In this document: piece by piece, positions 11,732-22,734 of the stretch
Layout of the letters: the number at the start of each line of letters is the position of its first letter
How positions within the stretch are numbered: the stretch's first letter is position 1
Source: Malachius bipustulatus
Taxonomy: Eukaryota; Arthropoda; Insecta; Coleoptera; Melyridae
Length of the DNA stretch: 64,000 nucleotides
Reading direction: 5' to 3'
Assembly (NCBI GenBank): GCA_910589415.1
Contig: OU342630.1
Location: 91,384,186 to 91,448,185, forward strand
Notes under the pieces: model-generated
Databases searched by the model: none
The model's input: only the letters and a program-made list of their open reading frames with translations
What the model was told of the DNA's origin: nothing
Program-made: the position numbers and the translations under genes

Positions 11732-14700
11732 TCAGAACTTCTTCATAGCAAAAGATCTGCCATTGGGATTCATGATTGTTCCCTTAACTGGAGATTCCAA
11801 GCACCATTCGTACCATACCTTTTGACTTGATTCTACACGCCAAAAGGAAATTTCAATCAAACTGCCTGCAGTCACTTGAACTGGATCCTGCAAAAAAGGT
11901 TTAATTGAATAAAACTTATGTTGCCAACTAGTTGTAGAGAAACAAAAAATAAAAAAATCTACTTAAAAAATGTGTTAATATGCATTTTTGCAAGCAAAGT
12001 CTTCCATTTCCTTCTTTATAGCGCATCTAAGTTTTCTTTTATGCAGTTCTTCTTAAATAGGAAAGGCAAAAACAAACCGCTTAAATGAACATTTATTTCC
12101 TTGTATGAAGAAGCTATAATCATTGAAATATATAAACAAGGAATTACTCTTCCTTTTTTAAATCCTGATTCATGCATTACATCTACTAACCATGACACAA
12201 CACCATTTTAGATAGGTACCAATTTTGTACCACCTTACCAATGTTCAGCAGTAATTTACGCAAACCAAACAATACAAACTTTGTTTTTCTCTTTCTTTTC
12301 TGTTTTTTTTTTTTTAATATATTTTTTCTATATTTACAGGGTAATCATTAACTTCCACACTCCGAATACAGGACGTTATAGACCCCATTCACATTAAGAA
12401 TAATCTTAAAAAAAAAAAAAAAAAATTAAATCAATTGATAGTTTATGAGTAGAGTTTCCACCATCCAAGTTTGATGCTAATTATTTTAATAACCATGACA
12501 AAAATAAGTGAATAGTTCAGTCTACTATTATTACAGTATCTGAATCAAACACTACAGGTTTAATTTTTTTTCGAGAAATTGAAAATGATTAACATACTGT
12601 TAAGGTCTTACACTTTTTTAATTCCAAATTGAAAGTCTTACAAAATTCTTTACTCTTTAGCACAACTATTATAACCTACAACAATAATGCTCTTTCACTC
12701 TTTCTTTGAAACTATGCTCTTTCACTTCACTTGTCACAATCACTGGACTCTGTTCTATGTCTTATTCCTTCAGTCTTCCAATTATTACAACTTCTAAACT
12801 ACAATTGAACTGCTAGTGTGCCGACAGCTCCTTAAATATGTGAAGGCGGAGTCTAGAAATATCTGGTAGTTATTCTAACATGAGAATAATGATAATAAAA
12901 CGCAAAAAATTAACCTAACAGCTAGCAGGCTGATGAGTTCGCGGGAGCCGGTAAGGTTGCTGGGTATGAGCATTGACAGTCAGCTCAGGTGGTCTTCTCA
13001 TGAAAATACATTGGCTGCCAAGATATCTAGTGGTATATTCGCAATAAAAGGCTTAAAAAACACTGTGTGTTTAGATGTATTGAGAACTGCATATTTTTCT
13101 CGTTTCTACTGCACACTAACATTCAGTTAAACTTCAGTGGCACAACTTTGCACAAAGTAGATAAATCAAAAAATACTTACCCCAATGGGAAAAATAATTG
13201 GGAACCAGCTGACCATATTCTTTGTATGTGTTTGGGGATTAATACTCAACATAACATCTTTATATAGTAATGTATCGAAGAAACCAGCAAAAGCAGTTAA
13301 AACACAGTCCTGGTTAGAAACGAATCGTAACTGCTTAAATTTTTCATTGCTATGACGCAAATCCCAGTTGGGATGTGAAAATTCAAATAAAGGCTGTAAT
13401 AATTTATCACAATAAATATTTTCATATTTCATATAAAGGTGCATAATATAAATGTGCGAGCAGAGCGATTAATGAGCATTCAGTAATTCCAAAACAAACT
13501 TCTATCAAACTATGGGGAAGGAACTAACCACCCGCAGCAGTGTTTGGTAAATTAATAAGACATTTCTGCCACCTCTTTTTATTATTTACTTGCAAGCTCG
13601 TGAACCGCTCGGCACGTAAATATATACTGACATTTAAAGTTCGTCATTACCTGAGATGGTGCTATTTGATAAGCATTAACTATGTGAATAACATAAGGCA
13701 TTTCAAAGTAACTATAGGAAGGTTTGTCTGGCAGTCTACCGCTTTTAATCTCATTATAAATTTTTAAACTGTGCAAAGGGGCCAGATGGGATGTATACAC
13801 GCTGGGAATTATTATTCCTTCCGGCTTCAAAAATCTTTGAGCACCATCTAAACATTCCGGCGACAGTTCATTATCTCCAAAGGAGCCTGAAACAAAAAAA
13901 TCAGCAAAGTCGTATAGTTTGGTTTCGGTACTTACCAAGTAATTCAGACACGATGATATCAGCCTTTTCTGGTGGCTGGTAAAGTCGCATGTCTTCATTG
14001 ATTAAAGTCACCTGGTTATTCCACTCGTTTTCTACTCTGTCTATCAATGTGTTGACTGCATAGGGGTTCTTTTCCACTGCATATACCTTGAGCGGCCTGT
14101 GCAAGATCCGTGAAACATTTAGTACCGCTTGGACAAGAGGACCTCGACCTGCACCTGTAAACAAGATAACATCTGAGCAAGTTACAATTTTGATTCTTAA
14201 TTTTTGAATTAATAAATTGTATAAATTTCCAAAAAAGGAATACTTAGAATAATTATTAGTTTCTTTTTATATAGTAAAAACTAAACTGGATTAATAAGGA
14301 TTAAAATAATTGCAGTTAAACCTATTTCTGAAAAAGATACAGAACAAATAAGGTGATTTAACTTTTTTTTTAAGTAGACAAAAAAGTAATTTTAGAATAC
14401 AAAATTGAAGTAAATCACCATTTACTCATATGCAGTAATTATGGGAGACATTGTTGAATTACAATAATGAAATAACTGCCAGTTGATGGAGATAGATATA
14501 CAGGGTGTCAATGTGAAAACTTTCCATCCAAATAGTACTTTATGTTAAATTGACTTCTAATTTACGTAAATTCGTTGACAAATTTGAGAATTTTATCTAT
14601 GAAGTTAAGCGGAATGCACTTGCAAGTGAGAGGAGGCCACTTATCACTAGAAGTAAAAAAAGTGCATTTAGATGGGTAACCTTCTTTGTGCCCCATGTCC

Positions 14701-17700
14701 CGTCAGTCACAGTTACTTAGTAGGTGGGTGTTGGGGGGATTGTTTTGTTTTTTGTTTAATATAGAAATATAAAATTAATATAATAATATAGAAAGAATAA
14801 GAATATTATTGAAGACTATAATAAAATAAGAAAACTTATCACGATTATTTCACAGTATTACAATATCTTTTTCATTGATAATTTCCGATGTTATACTTTA
14901 CTATAAGAGCAAAAAGAAAATATGACGGATTTTGCTTGGTTAAACTTTAAACAATAATAAAACTTTAAATGGTAATTTTTTCCAGTTGTTCAAAGTATTT
15001 TTTCAAGGTAAATACATACATGAAAATTATTTATGAACCCTAATTTACTTATTTTCGACTGTATGGTTAATATAACTGTGAAGTTAGAAATAAATAGGTA
15101 AATAATATGGTCAAATAGCCCCATGTAAAACTAAATTTTCCTAAGTAAAACCCAATTTTTACCCTCTTGGTAAATTTAACCATAATATTTTTTTAGACAA
15201 ATTATTTTCTACAACATTCACTTAAATATGAGTTAGGTGTCTCCAAAGTATAAAAATTGACTAAAATAGGACATGATTTCTTAACATTTATACAGGGTGA
15301 TCAGTAACTCGCGCACTCAGAGCATGCTGCGGTAAACTTCACTTTTTAAGAGTGGTAAATTTTCTTACTGTAGTGTTGTGAGTTTTTTTTTTCATAGATA
15401 TGATCGTTTCTATAAAAATAAAAGTGGCATCACTGCACTGAACATGTGAATAAATTCGAGTTAGATGGTATTTTCATTATTTTTATTTCCATAGCAATGA
15501 AGGCATTTTTGCTATTGATGAGTTTTGGCGGTTGCCAAACTTCAAATTTCGTTCAGATTCAGGTATGTTAGCAATTTCCAACATTCTCAATTCCTCTGTA
15601 AACAGGTTTTGTGAAAAAAAAAAAATTGATGAATTATATGGTATCCTTTCCAGACATTACAGCAACCTGAATTTTTCATTAATTTTTATCACGGTTATTG
15701 AAAAAAAAAAAAGCTTAAAACTCAGATGAGGGAAACTCTGTAACTTGAAAACCAACCATTGGATTCAATTTCTTTTTGCAGAATATCCTTAATTTTAATG
15801 GGCTCTATATCGCCCTGTATTCGGAGTGCGCGAGTTACTGATCACCCTGTAGAAACAAGCAATTTTACTTATTAGATACTTCAATAACTTTTACAAAGCT
15901 CAACTTAAATGTCAATGGGTAAGTTCAAAATAAATTTCATATTTCACTCTCTCACCCTCAATCACTTATAGGTAGTGGCGTCCGCTAAACAAGTGAACAT
16001 CACAATTTTCCATTTTTAAATTTTTTCCTCAAATCATTTTCAAAGCATCTTACTTTGAAAAAAAAAAAACTTTTAAAGATAAGGGAAAATGGATTACATG
16101 TCCTCATCTTAACTTTACATGTACCATCCTATTGCGTAGATGAAATGTTAAAGATTTATACAGGGTGTCTCCAAAACACGTGTAGCAAATATAAAGAGTA
16201 TTTTTAATTAGATAGGAGCGTTTTTCTGAATTTCCATTAAAATATTAGGTATGTACTTACCGTTAATAATAAAAAATACAACTTATCAAATAAAAAAAGC
16301 TTGCAGAAATAATATCACATACCTAAAACCATAACTACAGGCGATTCAACCTCAGGGGGAACGTCCTCTACAGCCTTATGAATTGCAGTTTGATATTCGG
16401 TATATTTGATGTGGTCTTTCTCAAATACTTCATAGACATGTGTTTCCAAATGATCCGCAAGAGGTTGTAGAGGGTTCTGTAGAAAATCTGCGTATCTGTA
16501 ACATTACACAGTAAAAAATGTTTTCCAATTCAAATTAGCATTTTCAACATTTTGTACAAACTTAAATCATGTATTACAATAAAAACAATAAAATGTAGTC
16601 TAAAATGTATTACCAATAAAAAAACAGATTTTAATAAATTTAACGCTGAATAACAATAAAAAAATCAGATTTGAGTTATGTAAATCATTAATTCATGAAA
16701 TCATGAAAAAACTGAAAAATCTAAATAATTTTTTTATGAGATATTGAAAAGGAATTAATTATTTTTGTAGGTTTAAAAAAGTCGTTATGAGCTTAGAACC
16801 TAAGATTTCGGGAAATTCTCAAAGCCGACTAGATCAAGACTTTTTGTAATCAACTTTTGTTTTTTTAAGGCAGCCATTTTGTTCTTTTTATCTCATTCAG
16901 TATAAAAAATCAAGGCTATGAAAAATCTATCAGATGAAAAATAAACTCAAAAGTCTATTCTTGTTTTTTGAAGAAAAAAATTAGATTTTATTCACCAAAT
17001 ATCATAAAAAACAAGGCTAAAACAAGCCGAATAATATAAAAAAATATGGCAGCCAGAAGAAAAAACTAAAGACTGAAAACCCTGGAATCGAGTCGGCTTT
17101 GAAAAATTTTAAATGATTTACAGCGGGTATTATAAAGGCTCATTAAGTTAACGGGCAGATTTCTGTGGCCATTTCTGAATAAGGTATTCAGTCTAAGTGG
17201 AATTTTTTTAATTTTGTCTATTCTTGACATGAAAGTAATTACAAAAATGGTAATAAAAGTCATTTGGCGTCGATATTAGCTTCAAAAACGAGCACAGAAA
17301 TCTTCCAGTTAGCCTAATGAGCCTTTATAATATTGGCTGTTATTCATTTTCAATAACAAAAAAGTTACATTACATACATAATATGCCTAAAATAAGAACT
17401 CTAGACTGTTCCAGTTTTTCAGGAACCAGTAATTTGGGTAACTCAAATCTGATTTTATAGTGTTACTCAGTATCAGATTAGGCAATTTTTTTCTAATTTA
17501 ACCTAAACTGTAACACTAAAGTTTACAGTTTACGAGATCCCAATGGTGTCGAGACTGTCGAGGTCTAAAGTACCGCTGCACCTTGTATGTCTAGTATGTT
17601 TTATTTTTAGTAAGTAAGTGTATAATATGGTTAATTCTATTGAAGTTTAAATAAATAAGCTACCTAATATTAAAATCTAAGTAAATCATAAAAAATACAT

Positions 17701-20700
17701 TAATTTTACATAGGTAATAGGTCTACCTAAATAAATTTAAAGAGTATTAATCTATCAGAGTGTAATTCATTATGATATTATTTTATCTGGTTGGTAAGTG
17801 TCCAGTTGTTGTTTACATGAAAATCTCATTTAAAGAATACCTACTTGTAGGTGGACAATGTAGAAATATCGAGTTTACAATAGAAATGTTGATATTATTT
17901 ACTTACTCAAAGGAAGAGAAGAAAACTCACCCGGATGTATAATCAGTCATATTATCCTGTACTTGAAGCTTCCTTCCCAGGTAACTTATATAGTCAGAAT
18001 ACATCCGCAGGTTAGCACTATCACTGGGTTTTATGATGTACTGCACATTAATAGAAATAAATCGTTGAATGATCTCTTGATGGGCACGAGGCAGTACAAG
18101 TTTTCCAAAGCGGTTGGGAATGAAGTCAGATGTATAGATCATCAGAGCCTTTATGGGCTCACCTAGCCAGCGGTCAATCTCGGCAGTGGTTGGTATATTA
18201 TTCACGTCTGGCAGGGTTAGGACTAAACCCATTTTCTGATCATAGTTGCAGTGCCTATTGAAACAGATAAATATCGTTATTGTCCAACAAACACTTCAAT
18301 ATAAGGTTTGTTCTAACTCAACACTCGGTACTGTAGGAGAATTACACGTGCATTACTCGGTTCATAACTGATTTAATGCGCATGTCACATTGTGATAGTT
18401 TCAAAACTGTGAGCGAGTTGGAACGCTTTTAGAACTTCAAACTGGAACTGTCATTGTCATATGTTACACGCTTAACCTAAAATTCCTTATCTGCTGTCAA
18501 ACTTTATGCCTGGCATATTTTAATTTTGAAATTTTTGAAAAATGGGAACAAGCACTAATGATCGAGTTTTTAAAGTTTTATCGAAATAATTTTTGATCCC
18601 TGACCTGACATTTTCAAATCATCATCACTACTAAATAGTAATATTAGTAAAATCACTGCCGTCTTCTACATGACTCTCCTTTCGTTAGTAATAGCAATAT
18701 TTACCCTACCTTCATAAATATTACATATTTTATAATATTTGTTATTCTGCCGTGGTTAATGAAAACGCCGTATCTACAAAAGCAGTGTTTTGAGAAAAAC
18801 GACATTTTGTGTTTTGGTTTATGCCATCATCAATTTCAAAGTTGTAAGAACGGTTTCACCGTTACATATCTAAATACAGTTTTTAGCAATAAATGGTGAT
18901 TGTTGTAAAAAATAAAATTTGACATTAAGATGACATTTGTACTTACGGCATTAAGGAGCTATTAAATGTAACAGCAATGTTTATTTAAAATGCCGTATCT
19001 ACCAATTTTAATAGATACGGTTCGTTAACCTAACATACCTAACATTTGATAGGTACATTATAACCTCTATATACCGTATAGTGATTATAAAGAATGTGTT
19101 AGGGTACATATATTTGCTATCAACAATTTATTATTCTTTCCTTTCAATCCAATGAGTGCCAATGATTGTAAAATATGCAAAATATTTTATAAAAAAATTT
19201 AAAAATAATTCTAAAACATTTTATTTTATAATTTTTTAATTTTTTTTTATATAAAAAATTTAATACCTACTAAGTAGACAAACTTTAACGACTTTTTAAA
19301 GTTAAAATTTAAGGAAAAAGTAATAAAAGTAAGTATTGAAAAGAATCAAAAGATGTTTTTATTTAATTTCTAATACAATCTTATTCATATTCTATTAGGT
19401 TTAATAATATTTGTAGAATTAATCAAAATTAAAGATATTTTTCTAAATGAATACTACTTTCAAAAACTAATTTAACAAAAGTAGGTAGGTATACCGTGTG
19501 TCCCCGGATAGGTGAAACGACTCTTATAAAAGACAAAAATTTTTTGATTTCAATTTTAATTTTTTGGGGTTCAGCCCTGCTTGGCGAAAGAGTAATTTCT
19601 AACAAAATTTTAGTTTTGAAAAATCAAGCATGCCTTGGAAATTTCCAAGAAACCAATTTTTCTGTTGAGTAAAGTGCCTTTTATGTGGCAAATACGACAA
19701 AATGTTATTTGGAAAAGTTGTTCAGAATCAACATCTAGGTCCCTATACGAAATTTTAAAATCATAGGCCAACTTTTATTTTTTTCATTTATTTTTATGTT
19801 AATTTCACAAATCAAAGAATTTCATAATTTGAAACAATGACTGCCATGGAAAAACCAAATTGTACCCATAGCAATAGCAATTTGTCAATATCAGTCTTTG
19901 TTACAAATGAAATTCTTTGATTTGTGAAATAAACATAAAAGTAAATGTAAAAGATCAAAGTTGCCTATGATTTTGAAATTTGGTATTCGGACCTAAATTT
20001 TGATTCTGAACAACTTTTTCAAATAACATTTTGTCGTATTTGCCACATAAAAGGCACTTTACTCAACAGAAAAACCGGTTTCTTGGAAATTTCCGAGACA
20101 TGCTTGATTTTTCAAAACTAAAATTTTGTTAGAAATTATTCTTTAGCCAAGCAGGGCTGAACCCCAAAAAATTAAAATTAAAATCAAAAAATTTTTGTCT
20201 TTTATAAGAGTCGTTTCACCTATCCGGGGACACACGGTATATTACCATTGTAAATGTAAATTCAAACATAATACAGGATTAGGTATTATTATATACCTAG
20301 TAAGCAGTAACTATAATAATTACTCATCACCGTCATCACCCAAACAGTTTTGTCATTGCGAGGATTTTCTGAAATTGATAGCTCTTTCCAAAAAGGTAAC
20401 CTATTTGCAGGTATAATTCCCGAGAGCTTGCTTAGTATCATATCTTTTCTTTCTTTTTGTATACCACGTGGTACTCTAAGAGGCTCGGGTAATGGTACAC
20501 GATTTTTAAATGCTTTTGTGGTCAAAAAGTTTAAAATTGTAAATGGACCATCAAAGTCGTTTTTGTATTGACAAGTATTATTACCTCTTGTAGAACTTAC
20601 GTGTACCATCGACTTCAGGTACGGCCTTGGAGTAGTTCTAGTTAATTTATATTGTGATGTGCAATCAGGAAATGTATAAAAATCTGACAATTCCATAACA

Positions 20701-22728
20701 CCAACAACCAACAACTACATTTCTTGAATTTGCATTTTTGACACTATATCTACGAAGTCTTGAAAATCGTAAACCTTACCCATTTTTTTTAACGAATGCT
20801 CTACTTGGTGGTGGAATGAGTCAGCACTCATGAATGTGTGGCCTGGTTCAAAAAACTTTAAATCAATTTTTTCTGCAGATATGCTATCAGAATTTACAAT
20901 GTGAACGAAATAGCAAAACAACCCCCAATTTTTATTCTGCGCGCTGCAATTATCTAACCAGAATGTAAATTTGTTAACATCTCTATTTAATAATAAACAT
21001 TTATGAAGCGCGCTTGTAATGTCAGATTTTGATCTTCCAGATATTGCTTCGTGCCACAAAATCGCACAGGGCTTGTTTTTCATTTTATTAGAACCCACGG
21101 GAACGAAGGACTCGTTGAAGGCAATAATTCGAGGAGTGAAAATTACTTCCTTGAACATATCAACTCTGGGAAGCATGATTACCTGAAAAAGAAAACTTCT
21201 TAATTCTAATTTGATATATGCGGACAATTACCTACTTTTTGGAGGTCTGCTGATAATACTAAATTGAGCGGGTCAGAATTGTCAGAATCGCCGTCTATTT
21301 TATATGCATCCCAACGGTGTTTTTACGTATAAAATGTGGTTTACGGTAAGAATTCATTGTTAGAAATGACAAGAATGCCTTAAGATTCTAACATGTTTTG
21401 CCGTAACTGCTCTTAAGAGAGTAGATACGGCGGTTTGAATTATAAATGTGGTATACGGTAAAAACTCTTAGTAGAAAGCGACCTGAGGGAATATACGGCA
21501 AAATAAAACCTTTAATAATATGTTTATGAGTGAAGATACGGTGATCTAGCTAGCAGCAAAAGATGCGCAACGACTTAATTTATTAGAATATGCCGTAAGT
21601 GAAAAATCGTAAAAATGTCGGTTACAGCGTTTTCATTAACCACGGCAGTATTGTTCTTGCATTATTAGTCAAAGTCATACCTAGAAGTTGTCTTTGTTGG
21701 CTATTTGTAATAATTATTAAAGTTATTTAGTAATATAACACATGATAGAAGGTAAACTGACAGCTTGTAAAACAAAAAACAGTTCTGTGCAAGTCTATTC
21801 CACCAGTTCCCGAAAATATCATGAATCAAAATAACGGTTCAGAAACAAGTTCGGAATCAACTACTATTTGGTTGGAACGATATCTGTATCAACCCTTACA
21901 TCGTACAAATGTTGCTGGAACGCACATGCCTTGAACCGTCATTTTACGGTTTTGTATAAAATTGGTTGGAACAAACCTATAATTACATCTACAATAATAA
22001 TAATAATTTAATAATAATTGAGTTTCTTTTTTAGCGGATCATCAGAGCAAATAAATCGAATAAGTAAAATAAAAAGTACCTCCTGAGGTTATTCCACCAT
22101 TCCCAAGTATCTTGCTTTTCGTCGGATTTAAAAATTGGGCTAAATCTCGAAGCGTGTACCATGGGGATACTAATCCAAATCGAGTAGCAGTTTCCAGACA
22201 TCAGTTTGGAATTTAAGATTTGTCCTAATATCACATTATTTCCATGTTCTAGAGTTAGAAGTATAGCTGGAAGACCTAGATGTGTCGCGAATCCAAGCTC
22301 GTGTAATAATTTACTTTTATGTCTTCGACGAACATGTTCAATCTCACAATCAACATTTAGTGTCGAAATTGCACCTAAAAGTTAAAATTCATACAGTTTA
22401 TAATATTCAGAATAAAGAAGTACATTATTATACATCTTGGCTCAAAAAAACAAACATTAAACTTACCAACAATATTTCGATTCCAATCATGACTAGGCAA
22501 AACCCTGTCTGTTCTTCCGATACAGAGAGGAAATTTATCATTGTTATCATCTTTGATAAAATTAGGATGGACAACCTGTGTGACAATAAAATGGTAGCCC
22601 ACAGATAATGAAGCACTGAGAGCTTCTTTGATGTGATGAGGACAGCTTAAATATAAGCCTGATGACATTCGCTTTCCTTTTCCACAATCTCCATCACTGA
22701 TGGTATCCTCATTGTTCTCAGACATCAT
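11732..22728 (-). CDS. PRMT5: Protein arginine N-methyltransferase 5 (PRMT5), eight exons
   Basis: Type II enzyme that makes symmetric dimethylarginine on histones and Sm proteins, using S-adenosylmethionine with its MEP50 partner. Exons on the minus strand: 22728-22467, 22374-22080, 18254-17931, 16495-16323, 14154-13936, 13886-13651, 13393-13181, 11887-11732. All junctions are GT-AG and the phases join into 625 codons, close to the human 637. The first 290 residues are the TIM-barrel region ([10 protein letters not shown] near 200). YEVFEKD (Phe318) carries the phenylalanine known to set symmetric methylation. GAGRGP (352-357) and YAVEKN form the cofactor site, and [15 protein letters not shown] holds the double-glutamate loop (Glu422, Glu431). 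The C-terminal barrel has FSHPN and SWFPI, and the product ends [10 protein letters not shown] chose ATG 22728; an adjacent ATG follows. All key residues are present, so the gene looks functional. Introns 2, 3, 4 and 7 carry transposon debris. Confidence 0.95.
12338..12410. mobile_element. Solo end of the CAGGGTGATCAGTAACTC MITE family
   Basis: In PRMT5 intron 7. ACAGGGTAATCATTAACTTC followed by CACTCCGAATACAGGACG resembles the right end of the element at 15293-15849 read inward (CACTCCGAATACAGGGCG). The other end is missing. Confidence 0.55.
12925..13130 (+). pseudogene. Non-LTR retrotransposon reverse transcriptase fragment
   Basis: The plus-strand translation contains [14 protein letters not shown], then [14 protein letters not shown] and DVLRTAYFS. 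This is the region just after the reverse transcriptase palm in non-LTR elements, where KxLG-x-x-ID is diagnostic. Only about 65 codons remain, antisense inside PRMT5 intron 7. It is a dead fragment from a different lineage than the copy at 28602-30217. Confidence 0.75.
15293..15849. mobile_element. 557-bp MITE with CAGGGTGATCAGTAACTC ends
   Basis: The left end CAGGGTGATCAGTAACTCGC and the right end (reverse complement identical over 20 bp) are flanked by TA on both sides (15291-15292, 15850-15851), as expected for TA target duplication. It lies in PRMT5 intron 4. The interior is non-coding. Confidence 0.8.
16735..17400. repeat. Decayed foldback element (GCCGCCATATTG group)
   Basis: In PRMT5 intron 3. 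The left arm has ATCAACTTTTGTTTTTTTAA and GGCAGCCATTTTG (about 16849-16875); the right arm has AATATGGCAGCCAGAAG (about 17041). The same block order and spacing as the foldback at 5414-6367 is seen, but more diverged. A smaller TIR element (17131-17329) interrupts the right arm. Confidence 0.55.
17131..17329. mobile_element. ~200-bp MITE nested in a foldback
   Basis: The left end TATAAAGGCTCATTAAGTTA and the right end CTAATGAGCCTTTATA are inverted repeats; similarity continues through AGATTTCTGTG and its partner CACAGAAATCT. It sits inside the right arm of the foldback at 16735-17400, so it arrived later. Confidence 0.7.
19491..20240. repeat. 750-bp near-perfect palindrome
   Basis: The left end ATACCGTGTGTCCCCGGATA pairs with the right end TATCCGGGGACACACGGTAT, and the match continues inward over nearly all of both arms to a centre near 19866. 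Arm divergence is low, suggesting a recent or gene-converted element. It is non-coding. Confidence 0.85.
20289..21182 (-). pseudogene. DUF7869-like protein, C-terminal part, broken
   Basis: Two stretches in the same frame are separated only by an in-frame TAG (20715-20717). The first (from an apparent splice acceptor at 21183) contains [15 protein letters not shown], then [17 protein letters not shown]. The second begins [11 protein letters not shown] and ends YCLLGI. These signatures recur in uncharacterised insect proteins annotated DUF7869, which I recall as transposon-associated; this assignment is from memory. The Asp of LDNC and the Glu after FHHQV could be catalytic residues of an RNase-H-type transposase, but that is inference. 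The N-terminal exons are not found between 21182 and the transposon end. With the stop and the missing start, it is a pseudogene. Confidence 0.65.
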
Positions 22729-22734
22729 TCGCAA

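Larger units (their letters stand above)
18747..21648 (-). mobile_element. 2.9-kb TIR transposon encoding a DUF7869-like protein
   Basis: The ends are inverted repeats starting CTGCCGTGGTTAATGAAAAC, with about 23 bp of strong match. TATT flanks both sides (18743-18746 and 21649-21652), a 4-bp target duplication. Inside the ends are clusters of GCCGTA-type words, and the minus strand carries a broken coding region (20289-21182). A 750-bp palindrome (19491-20240) is inserted in it. The whole element lies in PRMT5 intron 2 in the same orientation as the gene. It shares terminal CTGCCGTG, the A/T 4-bp duplication and the subterminal words with the element at 5084-6838. It is apparently inactive. 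Confidence 0.75.

Noticed and set aside
18747..21648. Domesticated host gene inside PRMT5 intron 2
   Set aside because: The DUF7869-like coding region has an in-frame stop and no N-terminal exons, and sits between transposon TIRs, so decay of a transposon explains it better.
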